Notes under the pieces: generated by a model | The model's database searches: none | Seen by the model: only the letters and a program-made list of their open reading frames with translations | What the model was told of the DNA's origin: nothing | Translations under genes and position numbers: made by a program | Shown here: piece after piece, positions 33,306 through 42,105 of the stretch | Numbering within the stretch: the first letter of the stretch is position 1 | How the letters are laid out: each line of letters opens with the position of its first letter | NCBI GenBank assembly: GCA_039794405.1 | Contig: JBDIVL010000032.1 | Span: 1-46,428, forward strand | Direction of reading: 5' to 3' | DNA from: JBDIVL01 sp039794405 | Lineage (GTDB): Bacteria; Planctomycetota; Brocadiia; Brocadiales; Brocadiaceae | Length of the DNA: 46,428 nt

Positions 33306-34334
33306 TTAACTCCTATTTGATTGTGTATATTCCTTAGCTAATTTTATAATAGCATTTATGATTGATACGGCTACGGCGCTGCCACCCTTTCTGTTCGTAT
33401 TTGTTATAGAAGGGATGGAAATATCTTTTAATGCATATTTTGCCTCAACTGCTCCTACAAACCCCACAGGAATGCCTATTACTAAGGCCGGTTGTGCTAG
33501 TCCTTTTTTGATGAGGTTAATAAGTTCAAACAAGGCGGTAGGTGCATTGCCGATCACCACAATGCCATCTTTCATTTCACTTACAGAGTATTGCATGGCG
33601 ATAATGGCGCGCGTCTTGCTAAAATGTTTGGCATCATCAATAACAGATTTATCAGCAATTTTACAGACTATCCTTCCTCCGAATTTTTCAACCGGTACCT
33701 TGCTGATTCCGGATTTTACCATATTAACATCAGTAACAATATTTTTTCCTGCCAATAATGAATGGATACCGGTTTCAACTGCTTGAGGGTGGAAAATTAA
33801 ATTATATGCATATTCCGTATCACCGGTTGCATGAATAGCGCGCTGAATGATTGGTCTGTGCAATTCAGGTAAAGATTCTAAATCAACCAATCTATCTATA
33901 ATCTCAAAACTTTCATCTACGATAGCCTGTGGCTGCTCAATACGTTGTTTACCGCCACACTGCTTTTCTGTTAGTACCTCATGGATGCGATCTGCTGCAA
34001 TTAAGGCGATTCGCTCATCAGCACCAATATTATTAGCGTAGATAAATTCGACCTTGGGATATTTCTTTTTTTCACTTTCCAGCATTTCAGGGATATCCTT
34101 GTAGACGTGGTTTCCTTTAAACAGTAGCAAGGGTACTACCACAAGACGATCCATACCATTCTCCACTGCCTTTTTCACAACCTCGTCAAATCCGGGTTTA
34201 GCCAATTGCAGGAAGGCCGCTTCGACCATATCCCAACGGTTCATAGCGCGAAGCATATTAGCAACTGTATATAACCCGTCGTTACCACTACTCAACTTAC
34301 TACCGTGTGAAATTACTATTATAGCTGTCTTCAT
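33306..34334 (-). CDS. cbiXC: CbiX-CbiC fusion: cobaltochelatase and precorrin-8X methylmutase
   Basis: A 342-residue two-domain protein. The first ~130 residues (MKTAIIVISHGSKLSSGNDG, VVVPLLLFKGNHVYKDIPEML) match the short CbiX sirohydrochlorin cobaltochelatase, with His in SHGS and in GNHVYKDI as candidate metal-chelating residues. From about residue 140 the CbiC/CobH part follows: LPELHRPIIQRAIHATGDTE with the catalytic His, KNIVTDVNMVKSGI, and IGIPVGFVGAVEAK. It would insert cobalt into sirohydrochlorin and later shift the C11 methyl to C12, the first and a late step. I chose ATG 34334: AAAAGG lies just upstream, and the longer frame (34379) only adds 15 residues. Confidence 0.88.
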   Translation of the reverse strand: MKTAIIVISHGSKLSSGNDGLYTVANMLRAMNRWDMVEAAFLQLAKPGFDEVVKKAVENGMDRLVVVPLLLFKGNHVYKDIPEMLESEKKKYPKVEFIYANNIGADERIALIAADRIHEVLTEKQCGGKQRIEQPQAIVDESFEIIDRLVDLESLPELHRPIIQRAIHATGDTEYAYNLIFHPQAVETGIHSLLAGKNIVTDVNMVKSGISKVPVEKFGGRIVCKIADKSVIDDAKHFSKTRAIIAMQYSVSEMKDGIVVIGNAPTALFELINLIKKGLAQPALVIGIPVGFVGAVEAKYALKDISIPSITNTNRKGGSAVAVSIINAIIKLAKEYTQSNRS

Positions 34335-34414
34335 TTTTAACCTTTTCATTACTAATAAAGTGTTTATTTTCGTAACCACCCAGATCTAACTATTGAGGGT
34401 TTAATTTATGAAAG

Positions 34415-35383
34415 CTATGCAGCCTCATGTGTTTGAAAATAATCTAGATGAGAAGAAATTCGTTCGATAATTTCCTCTGCCCTGCTGCATTGTACCAAAT
34501 ATGGACGTAATTTTGTTGCATTAGGCATTCCCATGATGTACTTAACGACATGTTTGCGGAAAAGAACCACACCAATATCATGCCCATAGTGTGCCTGCAT
34601 AAGTGATAAATGACGCTGGATCAGTTCAATTTTATCACGAAACGGCAATTTATCTCTATCTTGATATTTGAAAATCCATGGATGTCCAATCGCGGCACGT
34701 CCAATCATTACACCATCACACCCCGTATGGCTTTTGATGAGTTCAATATCTGCTGCACATTTTACATCTCCATTGCCAATCACGGGGATCTTTACGGATT
34801 GTTTAATTTCTGCAATTGCGTCCCAATCGGCCTTACCGGAGAAAAACTGCGATCTTGTGCGTCCATGGACGGCAATGAGAGATGCCCCGTTATCCTCAAG
34901 AATCCTGGCTACTTCTCGATAATTCCTTGATTTATCATCCCATCCCAACCGGATTTTTCCAGTTATGGGAATACGAAGGGTCTTGGTAAGTTGGTAAAAA
35001 ATCCGGCCAATTTTTAAGGGGTCTTTTAGAAGTCCGGCTCCAGCCCCTTTACCTGCGATATCCGATACGGAACAACCCATATTAACATCTACGATATCTG
35101 GTCCGAGAGATGCTATCATACGACATGCCTCGCTAAGCTTGTTTTCATCATTACCTAGGATTTGAAAGGCAACCGGTCTCTCAACCGGCCTGAAATCGAG
35201 TAACTGAAGGGTTTTCTTGTTCTTCCATAGTACTCCGTCCATGGAAACCATTTCTGTATAACTCATTGCCATGCCAAATTCTCGACAAATGAGACGGAAG
35301 GGGATATCAGAGAAACCTGCCATGGGGGAGAGGATGAGTTCTCCGTATATGGGAATACTCCCTATAAAAAAACTAGGATTCAT
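34415..35383 (-). CDS. dusB: tRNA-dihydrouridine synthase (DusB-like)
   Basis: 322 residues, FMN-dependent TIM-barrel enzyme that reduces uridine in the tRNA D-loop. Family blocks: LILSPMAGFSDIPFR, FQILGNDENKL, DIVDVNMGCSVSDIAGKGAG, GKIRLGWDD, AVHGRTRSQFFSG, VIGNGDVKCA and GVMIGRAAIGHPW. The catalytic Cys is in NMGC; the following residue is Ser where most homologs have Pro (NMGCPV). Length fits. It is 80 bases downstream-side of the cbiX-cbiC gene on the same strand and borders a 1-kb AT-rich spacer. No link to cobalamin is implied. Confidence 0.92.
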   Translation of the reverse strand: MNPSFFIGSIPIYGELILSPMAGFSDIPFRLICREFGMAMSYTEMVSMDGVLWKNKKTLQLLDFRPVERPVAFQILGNDENKLSEACRMIASLGPDIVDVNMGCSVSDIAGKGAGAGLLKDPLKIGRIFYQLTKTLRIPITGKIRLGWDDKSRNYREVARILEDNGASLIAVHGRTRSQFFSGKADWDAIAEIKQSVKIPVIGNGDVKCAADIELIKSHTGCDGVMIGRAAIGHPWIFKYQDRDKLPFRDKIELIQRHLSLMQAHYGHDIGVVLFRKHVVKYIMGMPNATKLRPYLVQCSRAEEIIERISSHLDYFQTHEAA

Positions 35384-36315
35384 GAGCAGCCTTTTCTGGG
35401 AATATACCTATCTGGATTTTTAATCTATAGTAGAATATGCAGTAGATGTATTTGTTATAAGATAAAGAATAGGGTAAACTTTGCACGATAGAAATTGATT
35501 TTATTACTTATAAACCCTTCAAAGATTTTTAAGGCATATTATAAAAACGGATAATTATAGCATAGTAAAAAGAAAGTTTCATTTTATTTATATCAATTCC
35601 TGATCAGGTTTCATTTTCATGTTATTCAATCAGGGAAGATAGCCGCTGTCTTCATGTATTTTCATGATAAGACAGATTTTCTTTTTTATAGTGATGTAAG
35701 CATCATGTCTGTACTACGATAAGATATACTTTAAGTTACTCGTTTCAAAAAATTAACTTCATCGATAATAAAGAGATGGGGCTTGTTTGAGTGAAAGATT
35801 TTTTACAGAAAGGTTGAGTGACCATAAAGAAATGTAGGGTGAACATAGTTTATAGTTTTGCAGAAAAGTATTTTTTAATATGAACTTGTTAATTTATTAT
35901 CAACATTTTTAAATACTGAATATATATTAAATGAACATCATCGTATATATAATGTAAATAATACATTAAGTTAATAAGCATTTTCTGATATTGACTAGTA
36001 ATCAACAAGTTATCAACAATTCATTTTGACATCTTAATAATCAAAGAGGTTCGATGTTTTGATTCCGTAAAGACAAAACAATTCCATTATGGGAATATGG
36101 AAATTTATATGCCTCTAAGTTTCAATTTAATATAAGATTACGGACATAATATTTTTTATAAGAAAAAAAGATATATCTAAATAATTTTTTGAGAAATATA
36201 TTTATTATCGTTGAGTAGGACTTTAATTTTTTTTAATTATATTACTCTTCGAAGTGTTACGTCCATCATTAAGAGTATGCCAAAGATTTAAAAAAAATAA
36301 GAATACCTTTTTGTT
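35384..36315. other. AT-rich spacer upstream of dnaA (oriC candidate)
   Basis: About 930 bases without a gene. It contains TTATCAACA at 35897-35905 and 36010-36018 and TAATCAACA at 35999-36007, all on the plus strand and one or two changes from the classic DnaA box TTATCCACA; the last two are tandem, 11 bases apart. The rest is very AT-rich (for example 35930-35995 and 36120-36240), suitable for unwinding. Position directly upstream of dnaA agrees with a bacterial origin. The evidence is position, base composition and three imperfect boxes. Confidence 0.45.
35646..35675 (+). terminator. Terminator-like hairpin in dnaA spacer
   Basis: CTGTCTTCATG (35646-35656) pairs with CATG plus AAGACAG (35663-35675) across a two-base bulge; the T-rich tract ATTTTCTTTTTT follows. 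No gene is seen directly before it on the plus strand, so it may end a short RNA or only mark structure. Confidence 0.35.
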
Positions 36316-36344
36316 TTGACACACAAAAACCCTTCTGCTAATAT
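36316..36344 (+). promoter_or_regulatory. Promoter of dnaA
   Basis: TTGACA (36316-36321), 17-bp spacer, TAATAT (36339-36344). The start codon at 36413 is about 60 bases beyond the expected transcription start. No DnaA-box-like site overlaps the promoter; the nearest lies 300 bases upstream. Confidence 0.65.
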
Positions 36345-36412
36345 CGCTTTTCTTCATAGATGACCTTTTAATTCATTTCTTAAACATTTTCATAACATAA
36401 TAGGGGAGAATG

Positions 36413-37759
36413 ATGGAGCCTTGTACGAAAATCTGGGAGGATGTTCTTCAAAATATTCGGGAAAAGGTAGGACCCCTGCGATTTAACCTATGGTTTAAAA
36501 ATACCCGTCTTGAGTCCTTTGATAATAACTTTGCGAATATTCTGGTACCAAATGTTTTTACCCAGGTATGGTTACAAGAAAATTTTTCCAATGTATTAAG
36601 AGAAGGAATTGGCAAACTTATAAATAACAGTGATTTGAATATAAAGTTTTCAATCTTGAAGGATGGTGAGAGAGAAGGTGTTCCAACTACCGATGTTCAT
36701 TTGTCGGAGAAAAAAACGGATAATAATAAAAACTACTTACACAGAAATAGGACCCTGAGGTTAGAAGATTTTGTTGTTGGGCCTAATAACAGACTTGCTT
36801 ATACTGCAGCCCTTGAAATGATTAAAGAAAAGTATCCCGCCTTTAATCCCCTTTTCATCCATGGATCTGTTGGTGTTGGGAAAACTCATATACTCCAAGG
36901 GGTTTGGAATCGTGTAAAAGAAGAACAAAATATAAATGCTATATATATGCCGGCTGAGAGGTGGACAAATGAATTCATTTATTCATTGCAAAAAGGGAAG
37001 ATGGAGGCTTTTAGGCAGAAATTTAGGAATGCAGACATGTTTCTTATCGATGATGTTCATTTCCTTTCCAATAAACAAGGTGTTCAAGAGGAATTTTTGC
37101 ATACCTTTAACGCATTGTATGAATTATCGAAGAAAATCATATTTGCCAGTGATGCACATCCGAAAATGATTGGACAATTAAAAGAAAATCTTGCAAGCCG
37201 GTTTATGTCTGGTATGGTTACGAAAATAGATAAACCTGAATACGCTACGAGACTTTTGATCTTGAGATCAAAAGCCGCGAAATTCGATATACATTTTCCT
37301 GAAGATGTCCTGGAGTTCATTGCAGGAAAGTTTGATGATAATGTGAGAGAGGTTGAAAGTGCATTAACTACACTGTCTGCTCATGCAAAGTTTAATGAGA
37401 AAGGGGTAGACATTCAATTAGCAAATGAGGTCTTAGGAGACTTTTTCTGTGATGAAGGAAATATTATTAAAATTAGTGAGATAGAAGAGACCGTATTGAA
37501 TTATTTTCATATATCACGTGCAGAACTCCATTCAAATAAAAAAATAAAGTCCATTTCGTTTCCACGCCAGGTGTGTATGTACTTGATAAAAACGCTCCTT
37601 AATTGGTCATATCAACAAATTGGCAATTATTTTGGTAGTAAGAAACATTCCACGGTTATGTTTGCCATAAAAAAGATGAAAGATCAAATCGATAGCGATA
37701 AGCAATTTAAGCTTTTTATAGAAATGCTAATAGAAAGAATCAAGAAGGAAAAAAGATAA
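36413..37759 (+). CDS. dnaA: Chromosomal replication initiator DnaA
   Basis: 448 residues. N-terminal domain I (MEPCTKIWEDVLQNI to about 90), variable linker, AAA+ domain III with Walker A HGSVGVGKTH and Walker B MFLIDDVHFLSNKQGVQEE, then domain IV with SISFPRQVCMYLIKTLLNWSYQQIG. The double-stranded DNA-binding signature usually reads GGRDHSTV; here it reads FGSKKHSTVMFA, so the Asp before His is Lys. I chose ATG 36413 because AGGGGAG at 36402-36408 spaces better to it than to the adjacent ATG 36410. The gene stands behind a 1-kb spacer and is followed by a peptidase gene, not by dnaN. Confidence 0.93.
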   Translation: MEPCTKIWEDVLQNIREKVGPLRFNLWFKNTRLESFDNNFANILVPNVFTQVWLQENFSNVLREGIGKLINNSDLNIKFSILKDGEREGVPTTDVHLSEKKTDNNKNYLHRNRTLRLEDFVVGPNNRLAYTAALEMIKEKYPAFNPLFIHGSVGVGKTHILQGVWNRVKEEQNINAIYMPAERWTNEFIYSLQKGKMEAFRQKFRNADMFLIDDVHFLSNKQGVQEEFLHTFNALYELSKKIIFASDAHPKMIGQLKENLASRFMSGMVTKIDKPEYATRLLILRSKAAKFDIHFPEDVLEFIAGKFDDNVREVESALTTLSAHAKFNEKGVDIQLANEVLGDFFCDEGNIIKISEIEETVLNYFHISRAELHSNKKIKSISFPRQVCMYLIKTLLNWSYQQIGNYFGSKKHSTVMFAIKKMKDQIDSDKQFKLFIEMLIERIKKEKR

Positions 37760-37795
37760 TTACCTGCCACACTTTCCTTGCAGATTGCATAATTT

Positions 37796-38860
37796 ATGTA
37801 TTACTTAAATGAACTGAAAGAAAAATTAAAAAAAGATAATGTCGATGGCTTTTTAATAACAAATGAAATAAATATTCATTATGTAACCAATTTTACTGGT
37901 TCAGAAAGTATTCTTTTAATTACACCAAATAATGATTATCTATTTACGGATTTCCGATATATTGAGCAGGCCCAGCAGGATGTCCCATGGATTCGAATCG
38001 TAGAAAGAAAAGTTTCACTAATGGAGACAATTTGTTCGAAACTAAAGCGCCTCCACATTAAAAAATTGTATATTGAGTCATTCTACCTTACATTCCATCG
38101 TTATTATGAAATAAAGAAAAATATAAAAGGAATTCGTATTGTACCAACTCAAGGAATTATAGAAAAATATCGAAAACGAAAGACACGGGAGGAAATAAGA
38201 AAAATACAAACAGCTATTGATATCGCGGAGAGGGCATTTAAAAGTACACTAGGGAAAATAGAGACAGGTATAACGGAAAAGAATTTAGCAGATAATCTAG
38301 ATTTTGAAATAAGAAATCAGGGCGGTGAGAAAAGCTCTTTTGAAATAATTTGTGCTACAGGTCATCGAACTTCCCAACCACATGCTCGTATAACAGAAAG
38401 AAAAATTCAGAAAAAAGATATAATTTTGATAGACTGGGGTGCTCGCTTCCGGTTTTATAATTCTGACTTGACAAGGGTTATTTACAAAGATAGAATATCC
38501 GAGAAATTCAGAGAAGTTTATCAAATAGTACTCAATGCACAGCGCTTTGCCATCGATAGTGTAAAACCCGGCCGGATGGCTAAGGATATAGATAATGTAG
38601 CAAGAAGTTACATTGAAAGAAAAGGATTTGGTAAGTGTTTTGGCCATGGATTAGGGCATGGTATTGGGCTTGAGGTTCACGAGGGACCTACAATTAGCAA
38701 AAGAAGTGATGAAGTATTAGAAGAAGGTATGGTGTTTACCATAGAGCCTGGAATTTATATCCAAGGGTGGGGTGGCGTGCGAATAGAAGATATTGTGCTA
38801 GTAACTCAAGATGGATGTAATGTTTTAAGTCACGTACCTAAAAAATTAACAGAAATTTAG
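37796..38860 (+). CDS. Xaa-Pro aminopeptidase-like M24 peptidase
   Basis: 354 residues of the creatinase/aminopeptidase P family (PepQ/PepP-like): an N-terminal creatinase domain (about 1-125) and a pita-bread catalytic domain with both metals' ligands: LIDWGARFRFYNSDLTRV (two Asp), CFGHGLGHGIGLEVHEGP (His), VFTIEPGIYI (Glu), VRIEDIVLV (Glu). It cleaves N-terminal residues before proline or dipeptides with C-terminal Pro; which one is uncertain. It follows dnaA by 36 bases and precedes accB, so the order pepP-accB-accC is the same as in many Firmicutes and other bacteria (efp, the usual third, is absent). Confidence 0.88.
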   Translation: MYYLNELKEKLKKDNVDGFLITNEINIHYVTNFTGSESILLITPNNDYLFTDFRYIEQAQQDVPWIRIVERKVSLMETICSKLKRLHIKKLYIESFYLTFHRYYEIKKNIKGIRIVPTQGIIEKYRKRKTREEIRKIQTAIDIAERAFKSTLGKIETGITEKNLADNLDFEIRNQGGEKSSFEIICATGHRTSQPHARITERKIQKKDIILIDWGARFRFYNSDLTRVIYKDRISEKFREVYQIVLNAQRFAIDSVKPGRMAKDIDNVARSYIERKGFGKCFGHGLGHGIGLEVHEGPTISKRSDEVLEEGMVFTIEPGIYIQGWGGVRIEDIVLVTQDGCNVLSHVPKKLTEI

Positions 38861-39076
38861 AACAATATAAAATATCTCTACAGAATCATAGAATTTGGTA
38901 TATTGAAAAAACTGGTTTAGTACACTCATCATTTTGTTCCGATCCTTTTTCTTCTCATATTTTTACATTCAATAACTTAGCCGGGATTTTACTGTTTACG
39001 CATTATAGATTGATTTATTGGTTTTCCTGTTTATTGAATAATCAAAAATAAAACTCCATAATCAAGGAATAGTTTA

Positions 39077-39538
39077 ATGAGTATTGTAGACAAGGTAAAG
39101 CAACTAATCTCAATTATGAATGAGAATCAGTTGTCTGAAATTGAAATCCAGGAAAATGATACTAAAATAAGGATTAAAAAAAGTGACGGGGGATATACCC
39201 ATACAATTTCGCCAGTAACAACCTCTCCAATACATCTTCCAAAACCAGAGCAAGAGCGGCCATCGTATGCATTATCAAAAGAAAGTGAAAGTTTTGTAGA
39301 AATTATATCACCAATGGTAGGAACATTTTATCGGGCTAGCTCTCCTGGTGCAGATCCTTGTGTTAATATTGGGGATTCTGTAAATGAAGAGACCGTTGTT
39401 TGTATTATTGAGGCAATGAAGATAATGAATGAGGTAAAGGCAGAAACAGTAGGTGAAGTTGTTGACGTCTATGTGAGTGACGGCGATGCAGTAGAATATG
39501 GTCAGCCATTATTTCGTATTAAGCCGGTACAAAAGTGA
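39077..39538 (+). CDS. accB: Biotin carboxyl carrier protein of acetyl-CoA carboxylase
   Basis: 153 residues. N-terminal part SIVDKVKQLISIMNENQLSEIE is the AccB dimer helix; after a Pro/Ser linker (about 45-75) comes the biotinyl domain ending with the motif EAMKIMNEV, whose Lys (about residue 115) is biotinylated, and GDAVEYGQPLFRIKP. Ile replaces the usual Met after the Lys, which is seen in other homologs. It carries the carboxyl group between AccC and the carboxyltransferase in fatty acid synthesis. It directly precedes accC with 53 bases between. Confidence 0.95.
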   Translation: MSIVDKVKQLISIMNENQLSEIEIQENDTKIRIKKSDGGYTHTISPVTTSPIHLPKPEQERPSYALSKESESFVEIISPMVGTFYRASSPGADPCVNIGDSVNEETVVCIIEAMKIMNEVKAETVGEVVDVYVSDGDAVEYGQPLFRIKPVQK

Positions 39539-39539
39539 T

Positions 39540-39602
39540 ATGAGTGAGTGTTTGTATATAGAGGAATCAAAAGAGAAGGATGTCCTAAGCTATGTTTTCT
39601 AG
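39540..39602 (+). CDS. Possible 20-codon ORF between accB and accC
   Basis: ATG 39540 follows the accB stop codon at 39538 and opens 20 codons ending at TAG 39600-39602, overlapping the accC start (39592) in another frame. No clear ribosome-binding site of its own; it may be reached by reinitiation after accB. No known family; probably chance or a coupling device. Confidence 0.15.
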   Translation: MSECLYIEESKEKDVLSYVF

Positions 39603-40947
39603 GATAATGGTTGCCAATAGAGGGGAGATTGCTTTAAGGATTATTAGGGCATGCCGAGAAATGGGTATAGAGACCGTTGCTGTATGCTCGAAGTCTGATG
39701 AAAACACATTATACTTAAAGCAAGCAGATATTACCGTATGTATTGGTCCTCCTGAAGCAGAGGGAAGCTATTTAAATATTCCAAGTATAATCAGTGCAGC
39801 GGAGATTACCGATATTGAAGCTATTCATCCAGGGTATGGTTTTTTATCAGAGGTTGGCCATTTTGCTGAAGTATGCGAATCTTCTAATATCGTGTTCATA
39901 GGGCCTAAATCAGATATATTAAAAAAACTTGGGAATAAGACTGAAGCAAGAAAACTGGCTATTGCCAATAAAGTTCCAGTGGTTCCCGGCAGTGAGTCAG
40001 TGATAAAGAGTCAACAACAAGCACTTGATGTCGCACACAAGATAGGATATCCGGTCATTATTAAGGCCTCATCAGGTGGTGGCGGACGTGGAATGCGTAT
40101 TGCCCATAATGACATAAGTCTCGTAAACTCATTGGCCGTTGCGCAACGAGAGGCAGAAGCCGCATTTAAAGATCCGTCTATATATATAGAAAAATATATA
40201 GAAGATACTCGACATATAGAGGTGCAAATTTTTGGTGATAATTTTGGCAATATCATTCATCTTGGTGAAAGAGATTGCACCTTACAACGAAGACATCAAA
40301 AGATTATTGAGGAATCTCCTTCGCCTGCGATTTCCGATCACTTACGTGAGGAAATATGTAAAGCAGCGATCAAGATTGCAAGAGCTGTAAATTATAAAAA
40401 CGCAGGTACCGTTGAATTTTTAGTAGATAATAAAGAGGGTAATTTTTATTTTATAGAAGTAAATGCTCGTTTACAAGTAGAACATCCCGTTACGGAAATG
40501 ATTACCGGCATTGATTTGGTGAAACAACAGATAAGGGTTGCTTATGGTGAGCGGTCTAATATGAAACAAAGAAAAATTCGGAGCCAGGGGCATTCAATTG
40601 AATGTCGAATTTATGCTGAGGATCCTTACAATGGGTTTAGACCACAGCCTGGGAAAATTACCATGTATAATCCGCCGGGTGGACGTGGAGTAAGAGTTGA
40701 TTCTCATGTATACGCCGGATATGAAATACCTCCATATTATGATTCTTTAATATCAAAGGTAATTGTTTACCAAAAGACAAGAGAGGAAGCAATTGCGTGC
40801 ATGAAAAGGGCATTAAGCGAATACGTTATCGAGGGTATTAAAACAACTATTCCATTGAATTTAGAGTTAATTTCACATCCTCAGTTTGCAAGTGGAAGCA
40901 TTAATACGAATTTTGTGGAAAACTTGCTATCAAAAAATAAAAATTGA
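39592..40947 (+). CDS. accC: Biotin carboxylase
   Basis: 451 residues, the ATP-grasp enzyme that carboxylates biotin on AccB. N-terminal Rossmann-like MFSRIMVANRGEIALRIIRACREMGIE, the glycine-rich flexible loop ASSGGGGRGMRIAH, ATP-grasp blocks IEKYIEDTRHIEVQ and ERDCTLQRRHQKIIEE, FIEVNARLQVEHPVTE with the catalytic Arg, and the C-terminal domain with GHSIECRIYAEDP. AGAGAAGG lies upstream of ATG 39592. Nothing is missing. Forms the first half reaction of acetyl-CoA carboxylase. Confidence 0.96.
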   Translation: MFSRIMVANRGEIALRIIRACREMGIETVAVCSKSDENTLYLKQADITVCIGPPEAEGSYLNIPSIISAAEITDIEAIHPGYGFLSEVGHFAEVCESSNIVFIGPKSDILKKLGNKTEARKLAIANKVPVVPGSESVIKSQQQALDVAHKIGYPVIIKASSGGGGRGMRIAHNDISLVNSLAVAQREAEAAFKDPSIYIEKYIEDTRHIEVQIFGDNFGNIIHLGERDCTLQRRHQKIIEESPSPAISDHLREEICKAAIKIARAVNYKNAGTVEFLVDNKEGNFYFIEVNARLQVEHPVTEMITGIDLVKQQIRVAYGERSNMKQRKIRSQGHSIECRIYAEDPYNGFRPQPGKITMYNPPGGRGVRVDSHVYAGYEIPPYYDSLISKVIVYQKTREEAIACMKRALSEYVIEGIKTTIPLNLELISHPQFASGSINTNFVENLLSKNKN

Positions 40948-40955
40948 AAAATGTG

Positions 40956-40977
40956 CCGTCTTATTAAGACGGTTATT
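40956..40977 (+). terminator. Terminator-like hairpin after accC
   Basis: CCGTCTT (40956-40962) and AAGACGG (40966-40972) form a 7-bp stem with a 3-base loop, followed by TTATTT. It lies 9 bases after the accC stop and would separate fatty-acid genes from the hydrazine-synthase-associated genes. Confidence 0.65.
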
Positions 40978-41038
40978 TACATAGAAAATTACTGGTTAAT
41001 ATTCCTAATTAACTCAATAGGAGTAAACGAATTTTTTC

Positions 41039-41067
41039 TTGACACTATAAGCAAAGCATGATACCTT
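41039..41067 (+). promoter_or_regulatory. Possible sigma-70 promoter
   Basis: TTGACA (41039-41044), 17-bp spacer, TACCTT (41062-41067). The -10 is imperfect, and a better -10-like TATAAT lies at 41080-41085 without a -35 at the right distance. It is about 220 bases before the cytochrome c start at 41289. It overlaps one arm of the inverted repeat 41054-41104. Confidence 0.35.
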
Positions 41068-41104
41068 ATGTCGTCTTGATATAATGATACTATATATCAT
41101 GCTT
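41054..41104. promoter_or_regulatory. Inverted repeat upstream of cytochrome operon
   Basis: AAGCATGATA (41054-41063) and TATCATGCTT (41095-41104) are perfect 10-bp inverted copies, 31 bases apart, with TATAAT (41080-41085) between them. Either an operator whose two halves flank a promoter element or a stem in the leader RNA. The remaining spacer (41105-41288) shows no gene. Confidence 0.5.
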
Positions 41105-41288
41105 ATATATCAAAATTGGCTATCCTTAGTATGTGTGGTACCGTAATTTACTCTTGCAAATGGAATAAATTATTGAGTCATATATATGATTCAATAACTG
41201 AAAATACTAGGGTGAAAGTTACGGGATTAATCTGATATGATGTTGAATTTTGAATGTTTATTTTGTTGATACGGGAAAGGAGATTTTG

Positions 41289-41999
41289 ATGTTTAGTGGT
41301 AAAACAACTATATCTTTGTTATCTGGCATAGCGGTTTCGGTTTTTTCTATGGCTTTTTCGTTGCCTGGAATATCTCAAGGGGCAGAATACGTTAGTAACA
41401 GTGGTTGTAAGTGTCATATGAGTAAAGGATGTTTCGAAGGGGAAGAATATAAGGAGAGATTACATTCAAATACTTGGGAGAAAAGGCTGAAGGGTACGCC
41501 TGACGCTGAAAACCCGGAGTGTTTAAAATGCCATGCAACTGCATATGGAGAAAAGATTGCAGAGGCCGGTAAAAAGTATCTGCCTAATGTTCAATGTGAG
41601 GCCTGTCATGGGGCAGGTTCTGAGTATAAAAAAGTAAAAGAGAATTATCAGGGCAAAGGTAAAGATGAATTTAAGAATTTGTTAAAAAGTGACCCTTTTA
41701 TGGCTAGAAAAGTTCAGTATGATGCTGGCTTAATTGTAGCTGGTATCAACGGCCCTGCGACTGTGAAAGAGCAGTGTGTGAAATGCCATTGGGAGAGTAA
41801 AGATGCTAAGGATAAGTGCCCAAAAACCGACAAAGTGATGGATTATAAAGAATACTTTAAGAAAGATGACCATCGTGATGAGGATGAAATTGATAAGGTG
41901 ATTAAAAAGCTTTCTGATGCTGATAAGAAGAAATGGGCTGCAATACTACCGAAGGATGAGATTCTCCTTACTCCTTTGAAATCAATAAAAAAGAAATAA
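41289..41999 (+). CDS. Secreted multiheme cytochrome c (c554-like)
   Basis: 236 residues from ATG 41289, which has GGAG at 41279; the longer frame from 41250 adds 13 residues. A signal peptide (about residues 1-31, ending near ISQGAEY) directs export. Three canonical heme motifs: CLKCH, CEACH and CVKCH. Ahead of them GCKCH has only one residue between the cysteines. Cytochrome c554-type proteins have four hemes, so the first site is degenerate or unusual. The Lys/Asp-rich C-terminus ends soluble. It starts the block leading to hydrazine synthase; in Kuenenia a triheme protein holds this place, as I recall. Likely a soluble electron carrier in the anammoxosome. Confidence 0.8.
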   Translation: MFSGKTTISLLSGIAVSVFSMAFSLPGISQGAEYVSNSGCKCHMSKGCFEGEEYKERLHSNTWEKRLKGTPDAENPECLKCHATAYGEKIAEAGKKYLPNVQCEACHGAGSEYKKVKENYQGKGKDEFKNLLKSDPFMARKVQYDAGLIVAGINGPATVKEQCVKCHWESKDAKDKCPKTDKVMDYKEYFKKDDHRDEDEIDKVIKKLSDADKKKWAAILPKDEILLTPLKSIKKK

Positions 42000-42105
42000 C
42001 TTTCAGTAAGTGAGAGATAAACATTCAACCTTAAAACTATCTTAAAATATTTAAGATGTATGGTTGATTATATAGCTAAATAGCTTAGGGAGGGGGGTGC
42101 GTAAG

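Noticed and set aside
35750..35812. Minus-strand stretch reading HLFIIDEVNF, similar to a Walker B motif
   Set aside because: Only about ten codons are protein-like and stops lie close on both sides; too short to call a gene remnant.
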